Positions 1-10,183 are shown, counted from the stretch's first letter. The stretch: DNA of 64,000 nt from Nitrospirillum amazonense (GCF_007828035.1 NZ_VITV01000001.1:620001-684000); one strand, 5' to 3'. Program-made: numbers and translations. The notes: generated by a model from the letters alone, not told the origin.

Positions 1-1307
1 AGGCTGTAGGTCAGGTTGCGGAATGGCTGGCGCGCCGCCAATCGCTCCTCATAAACTAACAGGTCGGGATTGTCGGGATCGAGGGCGAAGTCGCGGCGGG
101 TACGGCCCAGGAAATGACCCGCCGGGATGCCCAGACTGCTGACGCCCTGGGACATCTGGGTGAAGCGCCCTTCCGGATCGGTTTCCCAGAACCAGTCGCT
201 GGATACCTCCGTCAGGTCGCGGAACTGCGCCTCGCGCTGGGCGATCTCACGCTCGTGCCGATCCAGCGCCGCCGCCATGTCGTTGAAGGATCGGGCCAGC
301 TCCGCGAACTCCGCCGTGCCCGGCGCGATGGCGGCGCGTACGCCCCTGTCACCGGCGGCCAGGCGGGAGACGGCATGGCGCAGGGCCAGCACGCCGCGCA
401 GCACCGTCGCCTCCACCCCCACCCAGCCCAGAAGCAGGGCGCAGAGGGCGGCCACGCCGCCAAAGGCCAGGGTGCGCCGCTGATCGGCCAGGATGGGGGC
501 CAGGACGGCGGCGCGATCCGCGCCCACCACGACATGCGCCCCGCTGCTGGGCAGGGCGGCGATGCCCACCAGCCGCTCCACCCCGTCCAGGGTGACGAAT
601 TCCCCCCGGTCCGTCGGCCCGTCCAGCACCGCCTGAATGAACGGAGTGTCCTTGAAATTATGCCCCACCAGATCCCGCCGTTCTGGGATGCGGGCCAGCA
701 CCGTGCCGGTGCGGTCCACCAGCAGGAACAGGGACCCGTCGTGGCTGAAACGGGCGCCTGTCTTCTCGATCCAATCCATGCTGAGGCCCGCCAGCACCAG
801 GGCGTCCGGCTTGCCCTCGGCCGCTGGCCCGCCCGTCCTGTACACCGGCTGGGCGGTGCCCAGGATGACGCGGTTGCTGGGCCGCCCGAACACATAGTCG
901 CTGGTGCTGGCCCGGCCGGTCTCGAAGGCTTGGCGCACGTATTCGCGGTCGCTGTAGTTGGACCACGGCTGGTCCGCCGATGAGCAGATGACCGAGCCAT
1001 CGGGCTTGACCACGTGGATGTTGGAAACCCAGGGCTGGGACGCCTTCAGGATGCGGGCGTCGTCGACGCACTGGTCGGTGGGCAGCAGGGCGGAATGCTG
1101 GGCGAAGCCCAGGCTGAGCCGCCGCACCTGGTCCAGCAGGCGTTCCTGTTCGTCCGCCGCCATGCGGGCCAGTTCCACCGCCTGGGCCTCGACGGCGGCG
1201 ACGGCTTCGTCCCGCCGGGCCCGGCTTTCGCCCAGCAGCAACAGGAAGAAAGGCACGGTCGTACCGATCAGCAGCAGCAACAGGCGCCGCCGCAAGCCCA
1301 AGGCCAT
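1..1307 (-). CDS. Membrane sensor with periplasmic domain, HAMP and PAS (C-terminus off window)
   Basis: The frame is open from an ATG at 1307 to the left edge, giving about 435 residues with the C-terminus missing. A leucine-rich N-terminal membrane segment (residues ~7-26) is followed by a ~240-residue extracytoplasmic region of Cache type, a second membrane segment (~270-290, an AFGGVAALCALLLGW stretch), a HAMP-like linker and a PAS domain starting near residue 360 (FRDLTEVSSDWFWETD). That PAS wording is common in alphaproteobacterial diguanylate cyclases, phosphodiesterases and hybrid kinases, so the missing output could be GGDEF/EAL or a histidine kinase; the window cannot decide. It is a membrane-bound sensor that presumably reads a small extracellular ligand. 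The next gene on the same strand ends 135 bases upstream, so they may or may not be co-transcribed. Confidence 0.8.
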   Translation of the reverse strand, partial: MALGLRRRLLLLLIGTTVPFFLLLLGESRARRDEAVAAVEAQAVELARMAADEQERLLDQVRRLSLGFAQHSALLPTDQCVDDARILKASQPWVSNIHVVKPDGSVICSSADQPWSNYSDREYVRQAFETGRASTSDYVFGRPSNRVILGTAQPVYRTGGPAAEGKPDALVLAGLSMDWIEKTGARFSHDGSLFLLVDRTGTVLARIPERRDLVGHNFKDTPFIQAVLDGPTDRGEFVTLDGVERLVGIAALPSSGAHVVVGADRAAVLAPILADQRRTLAFGGVAALCALLLGWVGVEATVLRGVLALRHAVSRLAAGDRGVRAAIAPGTAEFAELARSFNDMAAALDRHEREIAQREAQFRDLTEVSSDWFWETDPEGRFTQMSQGVSSLGIPAGHFLGRTRRDFALDPDNPDLLVYEERLAARQPFRNLTYS

Positions 1308-1442
1308 CCCTCATCCCCCAACAGGCCGGGGGCATGGAGGCCCCGGCCGTTCCCGCCAGGGGACCTTTGTCGCACCCGGATGCCGTATCGTCCAGGGCGC
1401 GGACGGAGAGGCTACATAGATAGGATTTGCGTGAGACAATCC

Positions 1443-3608
1443 CTAGTCGGCGGCCCCCGCGACCACCTGGCCGCCGGCGGGACGCTCGGCATGCCGCGGC
1501 ATGAGGCGGGAGGCGAAGTAGGCCAGTTCCAGGGCGGGGCCCCGGGCACGGGCGGCGTCATCCAGGCCCCGGGTGCCGTGCCCGCCCTCGTCACTCTCAT
1601 AGAACAGCACGGGCTTGCCCAGCGCCTCCATGCGGGCAGCGAACTTGCGTGCATGGCCGGGGCCCACGCGGTCGTCGTGGGTGGCCGTCATGATCAGGGT
1701 TTCCGGGTAGGTGCGTGTGGGATCCAGCCGCTGGTAGGGGGAAATGCTGGCCAGGAAGGCGCGTTCCTCCGGCACCGAGACGCTGCCGTATTCCGCCACC
1801 CAGGACGAACCGGCGGCGATGGCCTCATAGCGCAGCATATCCAGCAGCGGCACCTTGATGGCCACCGCCCCCCATAGGTCGGGGTGCTGGGTCAGGGCGA
1901 CGCCCATCAGCAGGCCGCCGTTGGAGCCGCCGCTGATGCCCAGGCGTGCCGGCTGGGTGACCTGGCGTTGAATCAGGTCGCGCGCCACAGCGGTGAAGTC
2001 GTCGAAGGACTTCTGCCGGTGGGTCTTCAGCGCCGCCTCGTGCCAGGCGGGGCCGAACTCGCCCCCGCCCCGGATGTTGGCTACGACATAGACGCCCCCC
2101 CGGTCCAGCCACAGCTTGCCGATGGTGGCGGAATATGTCGGCAGGCGCGACAGGTTGAAGCCGCCGTAGGCCGTCAGCAGGGTGGGGTTGTCGCCGCTGA
2201 GCACCATGTCCTTGCGGTGGACGATGAAATAGGGGACGGCGGTGCCATCGGTGGACACGGCCTGCCACTGGTCCACGGTGTAGGGGCTGGCGTCGAAGCC
2301 GGGGCTGCCGGCCTTGACCAGGGTGGCGGCGGCACTGTCCAGGTCCACGCTCCACACCGCCTGGGGCGTCAGGAAGCCGGCCACGGTCACGGTCAGCTTG
2401 TCCTTGTCCTCGCTGCTGGACTTGATGCTGACGGCCGACATATCCGGCAGATCGACACGGGTCGTCTTCCAGCCACCGTCGACGCGGGTCAGCACCGTCA
2501 GGCGGCCGCGCACATTCTCGTCGCTGGTCACCACCAGGTGCGACCTGGCCTTCACCAGGTTGGTCACGGCCTCGCGCGGGCCGGGCAGATAGACGGGGGC
2601 CGCCTTCAGCTTGGCCGGGTCGTGGCGGGCGGCATCCAAATCCACCGAGACATAAGAGCCGGCGGGAAAGGTGCGGCCGCTGGCCGTCTGCCAGTCCTGC
2701 CCCAGCTTGACCACCAGTTGCCCGTTGGCCAGCACCGCCAGTTCGGCCAGCGGCGGCAGGCCCAGCTTCAGGGTGTGGCGGCCCTCAACCAGATAATGTT
2801 CCGTGGTGAAATAGCTGGGCCGCCGTACCAGCACGATGGCGCGGTGGCCCTGGCGGTCGCGGAAGATGGCCGGGCTGACGGAGGTGTCGGTGACACGGCC
2901 CTGGAAAATCTCATGCGCCTGGTCCAGCGGCTGGCCGCGCTGCACCACCTTGACCACGTAGGGATAGCCGGAGCGGGTCAGCGCCGCGTCGCTGGAATCC
3001 CAGCCACGGGCCACCAGCAGGGTGTCATGGTCCAGCCACACCACCGTCTGCTTGGCGTAAGGCAGGTGGAAGCCGCCGGGCACGTAAGCCTTGGCCACAG
3101 GGTCGTATTCCCGCACCTCCACCGCATCTTCACCCGTGCGCGACAGCGACACCAGGCAGGTGCGCCCCATGACCACCGGGTCCGCCCCCGGGGCCGGCGG
3201 CGGCGCATCGGGATCGACCGTGCCGTAGCAATTGGACCCGGCATAGACATGGCGCACGCCGTCGATGGTGGTGACGGCCGGATCCTTGCCGTCCACCGCC
3301 CCGCCCGAGGGCAGCGCGCCGCTGCCACCCTCTTCCGACGCCTCATGCGCCAGCAGGGTGGCGGTGGAGATGAAATCGGACAGGGGCGCGTCCTGCGTCA
3401 GTTCCGCCAGCGTGCGCTGGTTCTGCCGCGCCACCCAGGCCAGCGCATCCGGCGAGTCGGGCGTTTCCAGCCAGGCGTAGGGATCGGTGTAGGTGGAGGA
3501 CAGGCCGGACAGCGGGCTCGCCGGCTCGGCAGCCGGCTTTTGGGCGCATGCCGCCAGCGACAGCGCCAAAAGCAGAGCCGGAAGGACACGGGAACAAACG
3601 GACGGCAT
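1443..3608 (-). CDS. Prolyl oligopeptidase family serine peptidase (S9A), lipoprotein
   Basis: This 721-residue protein has the length of prolyl oligopeptidases. The N-terminus has a hydrophobic signal ending in LAAC, a lipobox, so it is probably an envelope lipoprotein. Residues ~40-430 form the N-terminal beta-propeller region and ~450-700 the alpha/beta hydrolase domain. The catalytic serine is Ser562 in GGSNGG, the aspartate lies in HDDRV (644-648), and the histidine is His677 in DEGGHG. The NIRGGGEFG stretch near 511 is typical of S9A. Family members cleave short proline-containing peptides. A related gene sits directly upstream on the same strand (start to stop gap 117 bases), suggesting tandem duplication and a role in peptide scavenging. 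Propeller residues give no clear substrate clue. Confidence 0.93.
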   Translation of the reverse strand: MPSVCSRVLPALLLALSLAACAQKPAAEPASPLSGLSSTYTDPYAWLETPDSPDALAWVARQNQRTLAELTQDAPLSDFISTATLLAHEASEEGGSGALPSGGAVDGKDPAVTTIDGVRHVYAGSNCYGTVDPDAPPPAPGADPVVMGRTCLVSLSRTGEDAVEVREYDPVAKAYVPGGFHLPYAKQTVVWLDHDTLLVARGWDSSDAALTRSGYPYVVKVVQRGQPLDQAHEIFQGRVTDTSVSPAIFRDRQGHRAIVLVRRPSYFTTEHYLVEGRHTLKLGLPPLAELAVLANGQLVVKLGQDWQTASGRTFPAGSYVSVDLDAARHDPAKLKAAPVYLPGPREAVTNLVKARSHLVVTSDENVRGRLTVLTRVDGGWKTTRVDLPDMSAVSIKSSSEDKDKLTVTVAGFLTPQAVWSVDLDSAAATLVKAGSPGFDASPYTVDQWQAVSTDGTAVPYFIVHRKDMVLSGDNPTLLTAYGGFNLSRLPTYSATIGKLWLDRGGVYVVANIRGGGEFGPAWHEAALKTHRQKSFDDFTAVARDLIQRQVTQPARLGISGGSNGGLLMGVALTQHPDLWGAVAIKVPLLDMLRYEAIAAGSSWVAEYGSVSVPEERAFLASISPYQRLDPTRTYPETLIMTATHDDRVGPGHARKFAARMEALGKPVLFYESDEGGHGTRGLDDAARARGPALELAYFASRLMPRHAERPAGGQVVAGAAD

Positions 3609-3725
3609 GGGACGCGACAGCCTCGGCGGATCGGGACCTGTCCCCTGACGACAGCGGCGGCGGCCGGGGTCAGGAACACAGCGGAACGGAGGCAGGGAAC
3701 ACCTGCCCCGTTCCAGGATTGATCC

Positions 3726-5864
3726 CTAATCCTTGAGTTTCCGTAAAAGGTAGGTGAACTCCAGCGCCTGCCGCCTGGCGGTTTCCTTCAGGTTGGCGCT
3801 GGCCGCGTGACCGCCCTCGGTGTTCTCGTAATAGAGGTAGGGCAGGCCCATCTCCTTCATCTTGGCCGCCATTTTGCGGGCGTGCCCGGGATTGACCCGG
3901 TCATCCTTGGCCGAGGTGACGAACAAGGGTTCCGGATAGGTCACCCCTGCCTTGAGATTGTGGTAGGGCGAGATGCCCGCCAGGAAGGCCCGCTCTTCCG
4001 GCACCGCCGGGTCCCCGTATTCCCCCATCCAGGAGGCGCCGGCGCCGATGACGGGGAAGCGCAGCATATCCAGCAGCGGCACCTGGATGACGACGGCGCG
4101 CCACAGTTCCGGATGCTGGGTGAACTGCACGCCCATCAGCAGGCCGCCGTTGGAGCCGCCCTCGATGCCCAGCCGGCGGGTGCTGGTCAGCTTGGTGGCG
4201 ATCAGGTCGCGGGCCACGGCGACAAAGTCGTCGTAAATGGCCTGGCGCTTGGTCTTCAGGCCCGCCTCGTGCCAGGCGGGGCCGAACTCCCCACCGCCCC
4301 GGATGTTGGCCAGCACATAGGCGCCGCCGCGTTCCAGCCACATCTTGCCGGTGGCGCCCAGGTAGCGGGGCAGCATCGGCACCTCGAACCCGCCATAGGC
4401 GTACAGCAGGGTGGGGGTGGATCCGTCGAAGGGCACGTCGCGCGGCCGCACGACGAAGTAGGGCACATGGGTCCCGTCGCTGGACACCGCCTCGCGCTGT
4501 TCCACGACCGCCTTGGACGCGTCGAACTGCGGCGGCGTGGACTTCAGCCTTTCCACCGCCCCGGTGTTGGTGTCGACCAGCGACAGGGTCAGCGGCTCCA
4601 GAAAGCCGGCCACGGTGACGAAGGCGCGGTCATGGTCGCGGTCGGTGCCGGTGACGGTGATGTTGGCGTTGTCCGGCAGCTGCAGCTGCGCGCGGCGCCA
4701 GCTGCCGTCGGCATTGCGGTCGGCCACATAGACGCGGCCCTTCACATTGTCCGTCAGGCTGATCAACAGGTGGTGCCTGGTGAAGTCCAGGTCGTTCAGG
4801 CCTTCGCGCGAGGTCGGCGTGTAGACAGGCACGGGATGCAAATGGTCCGGATCGGCCGTGGCCGCCGCCAGATCCAGCGCCACGACGGCCCCCTGGGGCA
4901 CAGCGGTGCCCCCCACGGTCCAGTCCTGCTTCACCTCCACGATCAGCTGGCCCTCGTGGATGCCGTGCACGCGGGCCTTCAGCGGCAAGGCCAGGCGCTT
5001 CGGTTGCCCACCCGCCAGCAGATAGGTCTCCACCTCGAAGAAGCTGAGGTTGCGGGTGATCAGCGTGGCCTGGTGGCCCTGGGCGTCACGCATGGTTTCG
5101 GCGCCGACCGACATGTCCGACGGCTGGCCCCGGAACACCTCCTGCGCCTGGTCCAGCGGCTGGCCGCGCTTCAGCGTCTTGATGACCAGGGGGTAGCCGG
5201 CGCCGCTCATGGTGCCGGGGCCCCAGTCGCGGGCCACCAGCAGGGTTTCGGTGTCCGCCCAGGCGACAGTCTGCTTGCCGCGCGGCAGGGCGAAGCCGCC
5301 GGGCACGAAGGCCCGGCTCTTCATGTCGAACTCGCGGATCGTCACCGCGTCCTCACCCCCGTTGGACAGGTGGACGACGCAGTGGCGACGGGTTTCCTCG
5401 TCGCAGTCGGTGCCCTTGAACACCCACTTCACGCCCTCGGCCTTGGCCAGGGCGTCAACGTCCAGCACGGTCTGCCAGTCGGGCTTGTCCTTACGGAAGC
5501 TGGCCAGGGTGGTGGTGCGCCACAGGCCCTGCACGTGGTCGGCGTCCTGCCAGAAATTATAGACGGCGTCGCCGCGGAAGCTGACGCCCGGCACGCGGTC
5601 CTTGCTTTCGGCGATGGCCGTCGCCTCCGCCAGCAGGGCGGGGTAGCGCGGGTCGGCCTGCAGCACGGCGGTGGAGCGGTCCGTTTCCGCCTTGGCCCAG
5701 GCCAGGGCGTCTGCGTTGTTCATATCCTCCATCCACGCCCGGCTGTCCTCGGGGATGCCGGTGGGCGGCGTGGCGGGTGTGGAATCGGCGAAGGCGGCGG
5801 TCGCCCCCAGCATCAGGCCGGGCGACAGCAGAAGTGCGCTGATCGTGTTTTTCATGAACCCCAT
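3726..5864 (-). CDS. Prolyl oligopeptidase family serine peptidase (S9A), exported
   Basis: This 712-residue S9A peptidase is paralogous to the gene just downstream. It has a Sec-type signal (KNTISALLLSPGLMLGATAAFA) without a lipobox, so it is predicted to be periplasmic or secreted rather than lipid-anchored. The N-terminal propeller covers ~45-440 and the hydrolase domain ~460-710. Ser571 in GGSNGG, Asp in KDDRV (653-657) and His686 in EGGHA form the expected triad. The first ATG at 5864 is used here; a second ATG three codons later (5855) is equally plausible because a GGATGGGG stretch precedes it. Together the two peptidases give one lipid-anchored and one soluble copy, which may extend the range of peptides degraded. 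Confidence 0.93.
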   Translation of the reverse strand: MGFMKNTISALLLSPGLMLGATAAFADSTPATPPTGIPEDSRAWMEDMNNADALAWAKAETDRSTAVLQADPRYPALLAEATAIAESKDRVPGVSFRGDAVYNFWQDADHVQGLWRTTTLASFRKDKPDWQTVLDVDALAKAEGVKWVFKGTDCDEETRRHCVVHLSNGGEDAVTIREFDMKSRAFVPGGFALPRGKQTVAWADTETLLVARDWGPGTMSGAGYPLVIKTLKRGQPLDQAQEVFRGQPSDMSVGAETMRDAQGHQATLITRNLSFFEVETYLLAGGQPKRLALPLKARVHGIHEGQLIVEVKQDWTVGGTAVPQGAVVALDLAAATADPDHLHPVPVYTPTSREGLNDLDFTRHHLLISLTDNVKGRVYVADRNADGSWRRAQLQLPDNANITVTGTDRDHDRAFVTVAGFLEPLTLSLVDTNTGAVERLKSTPPQFDASKAVVEQREAVSSDGTHVPYFVVRPRDVPFDGSTPTLLYAYGGFEVPMLPRYLGATGKMWLERGGAYVLANIRGGGEFGPAWHEAGLKTKRQAIYDDFVAVARDLIATKLTSTRRLGIEGGSNGGLLMGVQFTQHPELWRAVVIQVPLLDMLRFPVIGAGASWMGEYGDPAVPEERAFLAGISPYHNLKAGVTYPEPLFVTSAKDDRVNPGHARKMAAKMKEMGLPYLYYENTEGGHAASANLKETARRQALEFTYLLRKLKD

Positions 5865-5991
5865 CCGTGAGGGCGGCCGACCGCTGCCACGGATCGCCCC
5901 TGCCCCTGTCTGTTGCCTTTAGTAGTGGGTCAGGACGAGGCCGGATGCAATACGCTGCTTAGGACAAATGGAGGTGACCCGGAAGTCGATC

Positions 5992-6606
5992 TCAGGCATC
6001 GGCCTCGCCGGCCTCGATGACGCCATCGGCCGACTTGCGGAAGATGGACGGGGTGCCGACGTACAGCAGCACCACGTCCTGGTCCGAGGCGTTGCGGGCG
6101 CTGTGCGGCTGCAGGCTGTCGAAATGCAGGCTGTCACCCGCACCCAGCTTGGCCTTGGTCTTACCCACCGTCCCCGTCATCTCCCCCTCCACGACGTAGA
6201 GGAAATCCTCGCCGTTGCGCTGGTCGGTGGGGAAGGCATGGCCGGGCGGCACCCGCATCAGGATGATGTCCAGCTTGCGGTCCGCCAGGTTGCTGGCCAG
6301 GTCGATGTAATCCACCGGGCTGTCGACCTCGATGCGCCGGGGCTTGGCCGCGCGGTGAACGATGGTGCCGCTGTCCGGCACCTCCATGAAATAGGTGAGG
6401 TCCACGGTCAGGGCGTCGGCCAGGGCCAGCAGCGAGACCAGCGAGGGCACGCTCAAATCCCGTTCCGCCTGGCTGATAAAGGGGGCGGACAGGCCGGAGC
6501 GCTCGGCCACCTGCTGCAGGGTCAGGCCCAGCGCCTTGCGCCGCGCGCGGATACGGTCGCCCATAGGCATTTGCCGCCGGCGGTCGGTGGCGCTGACGAT
6601 CTGCAT
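5992..6606 (-). CDS. XRE-family regulator with C-terminal cupin domain
   Basis: The 204-residue protein has an N-terminal helix-turn-helix of the XRE type (~15-75, IRARRKALGLTLQQVAERSG ... ISQAERDLSVPS) and a C-terminal cupin domain (~125-195, GEDFLYVVEGEMTG ... HFDSLQPHSARN). This is the layout of PuuR-type regulators, which sense small amines, amino acids or sugar derivatives through the cupin. The effector cannot be read from sequence. It is a cytoplasmic DNA-binding protein. Its neighbours on the left are two peptidases on the same strand but with a 127-base gap, so control of peptide use is possible but unproven. Internal ATG codons at residues 13 and 15 are alternative starts. Confidence 0.9.
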   Translation of the reverse strand: MQIVSATDRRRQMPMGDRIRARRKALGLTLQQVAERSGLSAPFISQAERDLSVPSLVSLLALADALTVDLTYFMEVPDSGTIVHRAAKPRRIEVDSPVDYIDLASNLADRKLDIILMRVPPGHAFPTDQRNGEDFLYVVEGEMTGTVGKTKAKLGAGDSLHFDSLQPHSARNASDQDVVLLYVGTPSIFRKSADGVIEAGEADA

Positions 6607-6868
6607 GACTGTATGCCCCCCTTTAACTCAGGCCCATCCCGGCGCCCCCCGGCACCGTCCCGTCTTTACCCCGGTTGGTCCCGGGATACGCGATGGCGGC
6701 TTAACGTTTGTCCCTCCCTGGTAATGCGCCCTCGCGCGCGGGTAAAGCCGTCAACCCCCGCCGCCGCCGCATAGCGGCGACGCCTGGGGCGGGACGGTTC
6801 AAATTTGTGGATGCGTCAAAATTTTGCATGGGCGGCCGAATGGCCGCACCCCCGCGATTTGGGGCACG

Positions 6869-9394
6869 CTATTCATCCTTGAACGCCACGCGGACATTGC
6901 CCCAGATGCGGCCGCGCACCCGGATGGGGGCGTCCACCTCCTTCAGGCGAACGATGACCCCGCCGCCCATGTCTCGCGAATAGGACTGCACCAGGAAATC
7001 GCCGGTGTTACGGCCGGCGGCCAGGCCGGCGCGGTCGTTAAACAGGCGGCGGTTGCGGCTGTGCGCCATGTTCCAGGTATAGTCGCCCGGCCGTTGCGGC
7101 TGCGACACCCGCTTCATGTGGGTGGGCAGATAACCCGAGGGCACAACGGCGGCGCAGAACTGGATGCGCGGGTCGCCTGCCGCCACCGGTTCCTGGATGT
7201 CGGGGAACAGGCGGTCGGTGATGGGGGTGTAGGCCGCCATGTACTGCTGCGGATCGGTGTCGGGAATGGGGTCCAGGTCGTGCGAGAACAGCGCCGTCTC
7301 GGTGATTTCGCCCGCCTGCAGGGCCCTTTCCAGCGCCTGGCCCATGCGGCCGGCGGCGCCCAGCGCCAGGTCGATGAAGCCGCGGTGCCGTTCCAGCGCC
7401 CGGTCCAGCGTCGCCTTCAGCCGGCTTTGGGTCGCGGCATCGACATGGATGAAGCACAGGTGCAGGCCCAACTCGCTGGTGCCCGCCACCACCGCCGCCA
7501 CCGTGCCCACACCCTCCACGGCCAGCGCCACCTCCTGCTGGTCGGCCAGGGCGGGCAGGCCGTCCGCCGCGACCAGGGCGCCGCGCGCCGACAAGTCCTG
7601 TAGCCGGCCGGCGTAGGGGCGGCCGTTCACCTCCACCGTCGCCGGCATGTCGCAGGGCACGCGGTCGGCGGCGCGGCGGTCACCGGCCAGCGACTGGCGC
7701 AAGGCGATGGTCATGCGCCGCTTCAGGTCCACCACCGCGGTCTGCGTTTCGCCAACCCGCAGATCCAGGTCGGCGGCGATGGTGGCGATCTCATCAGATT
7801 GTCCCCGGATGCTGCCCACGCTGTGCGACACCTGCCGGGCGGCGCCGGCGGATTCCGACGCGCTGCGCCCGATCTCGGCATTGGCGGCGGATTGCTGCTC
7901 CACAGCCGCCGCCGTGGCGGACGAGGCCTCGTTGATTTCACTGATCACGGTGATGACAGCACGGATGGCGTCCACGCTGGCCGACACGGCGCCGCGCAAG
8001 CCCGCCACCTGGGTCCCGATGTCGTCCGTGGCCTTCTGCGTCTGGCCAGACAGCGACTTCACCTCATGCGCCACCACGGCGAAGCCCTTGCCGGCGTCAC
8101 CGGCCCGCGCCGCCTCAATGGTGGCGTTCAGGGCCAGCAGGTTGGTCTGACCGGCGATATCGGCGATGAGGTCGGTGACGGTGCCGATCTGGCGCGTCGC
8201 CTCCTCCATGCGTTCGATGGCGCCGGCGGCCAGGCGGGCGCTGTCTACGGCGCGGCGGGCCACGTCGCTGGAGCGGGCGGCCTGGCGGGCGATCTCATCC
8301 CCGGCGGCGCCCAGCTCCTCCGTCGCGGCGGCGACGTTGCCGGCGTTGCCGCTGGCCTGCTCCGCCGCGGCCGACACGGCCACCGTGTTCTCCCGCACCA
8401 CGGTCACGGCCTGCTTCAGATGGGCCACCCCATCCACCGCGCGGTGGCTGCCCCGCTCCACCCCCATCCAGGTGGCGGTCAGGTCGGCCTCGATGGCGCG
8501 GCAGGTTTCCAGCAACGCCAGGCGCGCCTCCTCGCGCGTGCGCTCCATCAGTTCCACCCGCTCGTCTGTGCTGAAGGCCAGGCGCGCCCGCAGGGCCCGC
8601 AGCGTCGCGGTCATGGCCTGGAACTCCGCCACCGGGTCCGCCGGCATGGCGTGGTCGAATTCCCCCGCCGCCACGGCGGCGAAGTGCCCCTCCACCCGGC
8701 CCAGGGCTTGGCGCAGAGTGCGCAGGATCAGGCTGCCGCCCAGCACGGACACGGCCAGCGACACCAGGATGATGGCGGCGTTGGCGCCCAGCCACAGGGC
8801 GCTGTTGGCGCCCGCGTCCATCTTTTCGCCAAAGGGCCCGAGGAAACGCAGGCCGCCCGCCACCAAGGTGCAGGCGATCATGGTGCCCATGGTCAGGATC
8901 ATGCGGCCGCGCACACTGCCGGCGTAGTGGCGCAGGCGGGGACCAAGGCCATTGGCCACGGCCACGCCGTCCTTGAGAGTCCCCCGGCCAGCGCGAAGCT
9001 CGGCATACAGCGCCTCGGCCGCGCGCACCTCGTCCCGGCCGGGCTTGCTGCGGATGGAGATGAAGCCCGCGACCGTGCCGCCCTCCATCACCGGCGTGAC
9101 ATTGGCGCGCACCCAATAATGATCGCCGGCCTTGGTGCGGTTCTTGACCAGCCCGTCCCAGGGCCGGCCGGCGCGGATGGTGGCCCAGAGGTCGGCGAAG
9201 GCGGCCTTGGGCATGTCGGGATGGCGCACCAGGTTGTGCGGTGCGCCGATCAGTTCCTCATGGCTGAATCCGCTGAGGCGGACGAAGGCGCGATTGGCAT
9301 AGGTGATGCGGCCCGACGGATCGGTGCGGGAGACCAGCAGCTCCCCCTCGCGCAACTCCACCTCACGGTTGGTCACGGGCCCCGTGTCGCGCAT
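6869..9394 (-). CDS. Aer-type chemoreceptor: PAS - MCP signalling - PilZ - C-terminal domain
   Basis: An 841-residue energy-taxis type receptor. A PAS domain (~20-120) carries the wording of Aer proteins ([17 protein letters not shown], then [19 protein letters not shown]), expected to bind FAD. Two membrane segments (~164-188 and ~198-224) lead to a HAMP-like region, and the MCP signalling hairpin spans ~330-550 with the conserved tip ([20 protein letters not shown]) near 407. A PilZ domain (~573-665) keeps both c-di-GMP motifs, RAADR (RxxxR) and DLSARG (DxSxxG). The last ~170 residues form an extra cytoplasmic module with GYLPTH, SQPQ and NRRLFNDR motifs that recur in other proteobacterial receptors. 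In Azospirillum, PAS/PilZ chemoreceptors tune aerotaxis to c-di-GMP; the same is inferred here. A diguanylate cyclase lies 790 bases away. Confidence 0.93.
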   Translation of the reverse strand: MRDTGPVTNREVELREGELLVSRTDPSGRITYANRAFVRLSGFSHEELIGAPHNLVRHPDMPKAAFADLWATIRAGRPWDGLVKNRTKAGDHYWVRANVTPVMEGGTVAGFISIRSKPGRDEVRAAEALYAELRAGRGTLKDGVAVANGLGPRLRHYAGSVRGRMILTMGTMIACTLVAGGLRFLGPFGEKMDAGANSALWLGANAAIILVSLAVSVLGGSLILRTLRQALGRVEGHFAAVAAGEFDHAMPADPVAEFQAMTATLRALRARLAFSTDERVELMERTREEARLALLETCRAIEADLTATWMGVERGSHRAVDGVAHLKQAVTVVRENTVAVSAAAEQASGNAGNVAAATEELGAAGDEIARQAARSSDVARRAVDSARLAAGAIERMEEATRQIGTVTDLIADIAGQTNLLALNATIEAARAGDAGKGFAVVAHEVKSLSGQTQKATDDIGTQVAGLRGAVSASVDAIRAVITVISEINEASSATAAAVEQQSAANAEIGRSASESAGAARQVSHSVGSIRGQSDEIATIAADLDLRVGETQTAVVDLKRRMTIALRQSLAGDRRAADRVPCDMPATVEVNGRPYAGRLQDLSARGALVAADGLPALADQQEVALAVEGVGTVAAVVAGTSELGLHLCFIHVDAATQSRLKATLDRALERHRGFIDLALGAAGRMGQALERALQAGEITETALFSHDLDPIPDTDPQQYMAAYTPITDRLFPDIQEPVAAGDPRIQFCAAVVPSGYLPTHMKRVSQPQRPGDYTWNMAHSRNRRLFNDRAGLAAGRNTGDFLVQSYSRDMGGGVIVRLKEVDAPIRVRGRIWGNVRVAFKDE

Positions 9395-9568
9395 CGCATT
9401 CCTCCCCCGAGTACCTGTCCCAGGCCGTTCCTTTCGCCCCCGATACGGGCTCTGGCCTGGTGTCCAGCCTCGCGCCGGAAAGGTTAACCCGGCGTAAAGG
9501 CTTTAGCCGCCTGACCAAAAGTAGTGAATCATCCCCCTAAAAAGTCATTAATCTCTGATATTGAAATT

Positions 9569-9587
9569 AATAATGATTCTCACTATC
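9569..9587 (+). promoter_or_regulatory. Putative Fur box
   Basis: The 19 bases AATAATGATTCTCACTATC match the classical Fur consensus GATAATGATAATCATTATC at 15 positions. The site lies 36 bases before the chosen ATG of the following gene, in an otherwise AT-rich patch inside GC-rich DNA. This suggests iron repression of that gene. Alphaproteobacterial Fur or Irr specificity can differ, so the assignment is an inference. Confidence 0.5.
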
Positions 9588-9623
9588 GTGGTCCGACCGG
9601 AAATCACAGCTGCCAGGCCCGAG

Positions 9624-10145
9624 ATGCCCCACGATCTGATGATCACCCACCGCGACAGCCTGCCTCAGCCCGCGCCGCTGGAAGGCCTGAGTTCCGGGGA
9701 AAGATTGCTGGTATGGAGCCTGCGCCACATGGCCCAACCGTATTCCAGCCCGGCCCGGCGCGGCTGTCCCCTGATCCGCCACGCCTTCCTGCAGGCCTGC
9801 GGTGAGGACGCGGACGAGGTGATGGCCACCTTCCGCGCCTTTCTGCTGCTGTACGGCCGCTCGGCCCGGCAACAGCCGCTGGTGGGGTGCCCCGGTTGCC
9901 AGGATCTGACGCCGGATGAGCGAAAGCTGCTGCGCCTGCTGGCCTTGGCACAGCCCTCCGCCGACCCCACCGCCGCCGCCCGGCTTTATGCCTTGGTGGA
10001 GCACCTGATGCGGCCGGGGACCACCGACGGCCTGATGGTGGCGTCCCGCGCCATGGCCGGCGCCCTGGCTGCCCACGGCCTTTCCCTGCCGGTGCGGCCC
10101 ATGGCGCTGGAACGCACCGCCACCCCCGGTCGCTATGACGCCTGA
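9624..10145 (+). CDS. Conserved-looking small protein, possible iron-regulated, function unknown
   Basis: From the ATG at 9624 the product is 173 residues, soluble and helical. I recognise no enzyme fold. It contains three cysteines in short motifs, RRGCPLIRHAF and the pair VGCPGC, and an SGERLLVWSLRHMA stretch near its N-terminus. The reading frame has strong high-GC third-position bias and no credible competitor on the other strand. The frame extends upstream to a TTG at 9561, but that would place the Fur-like box inside the coding region; ATG codons at 9624 and 9639 are preferred although neither has a strong ribosome site. A Fur box upstream and paired cysteines hint at iron or heme handling, but this is only inference. 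Confidence 0.7.
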   Translation: MPHDLMITHRDSLPQPAPLEGLSSGERLLVWSLRHMAQPYSSPARRGCPLIRHAFLQACGEDADEVMATFRAFLLLYGRSARQQPLVGCPGCQDLTPDERKLLRLLALAQPSADPTAAARLYALVEHLMRPGTTDGLMVASRAMAGALAAHGLSLPVRPMALERTATPGRYDA

Positions 10146-10183
10146 CGCAGCGTGACACCTTCCGTGGTCCGGAAAGGCGGCGA

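Noticed and set aside
114-983. Long open frame on the plus strand opposite the PAS sensor gene
   Set aside because: It is His/Gln/Gly-rich with no motif and lies antisense to a gene with clear membrane, HAMP and PAS features; such mirror frames are common in GC-rich DNA.
7799-9487. 562-codon open frame antisense to the PAS/MCP/PilZ receptor
   Set aside because: The opposite strand encodes a receptor with conserved motifs along its length; this frame shows none.
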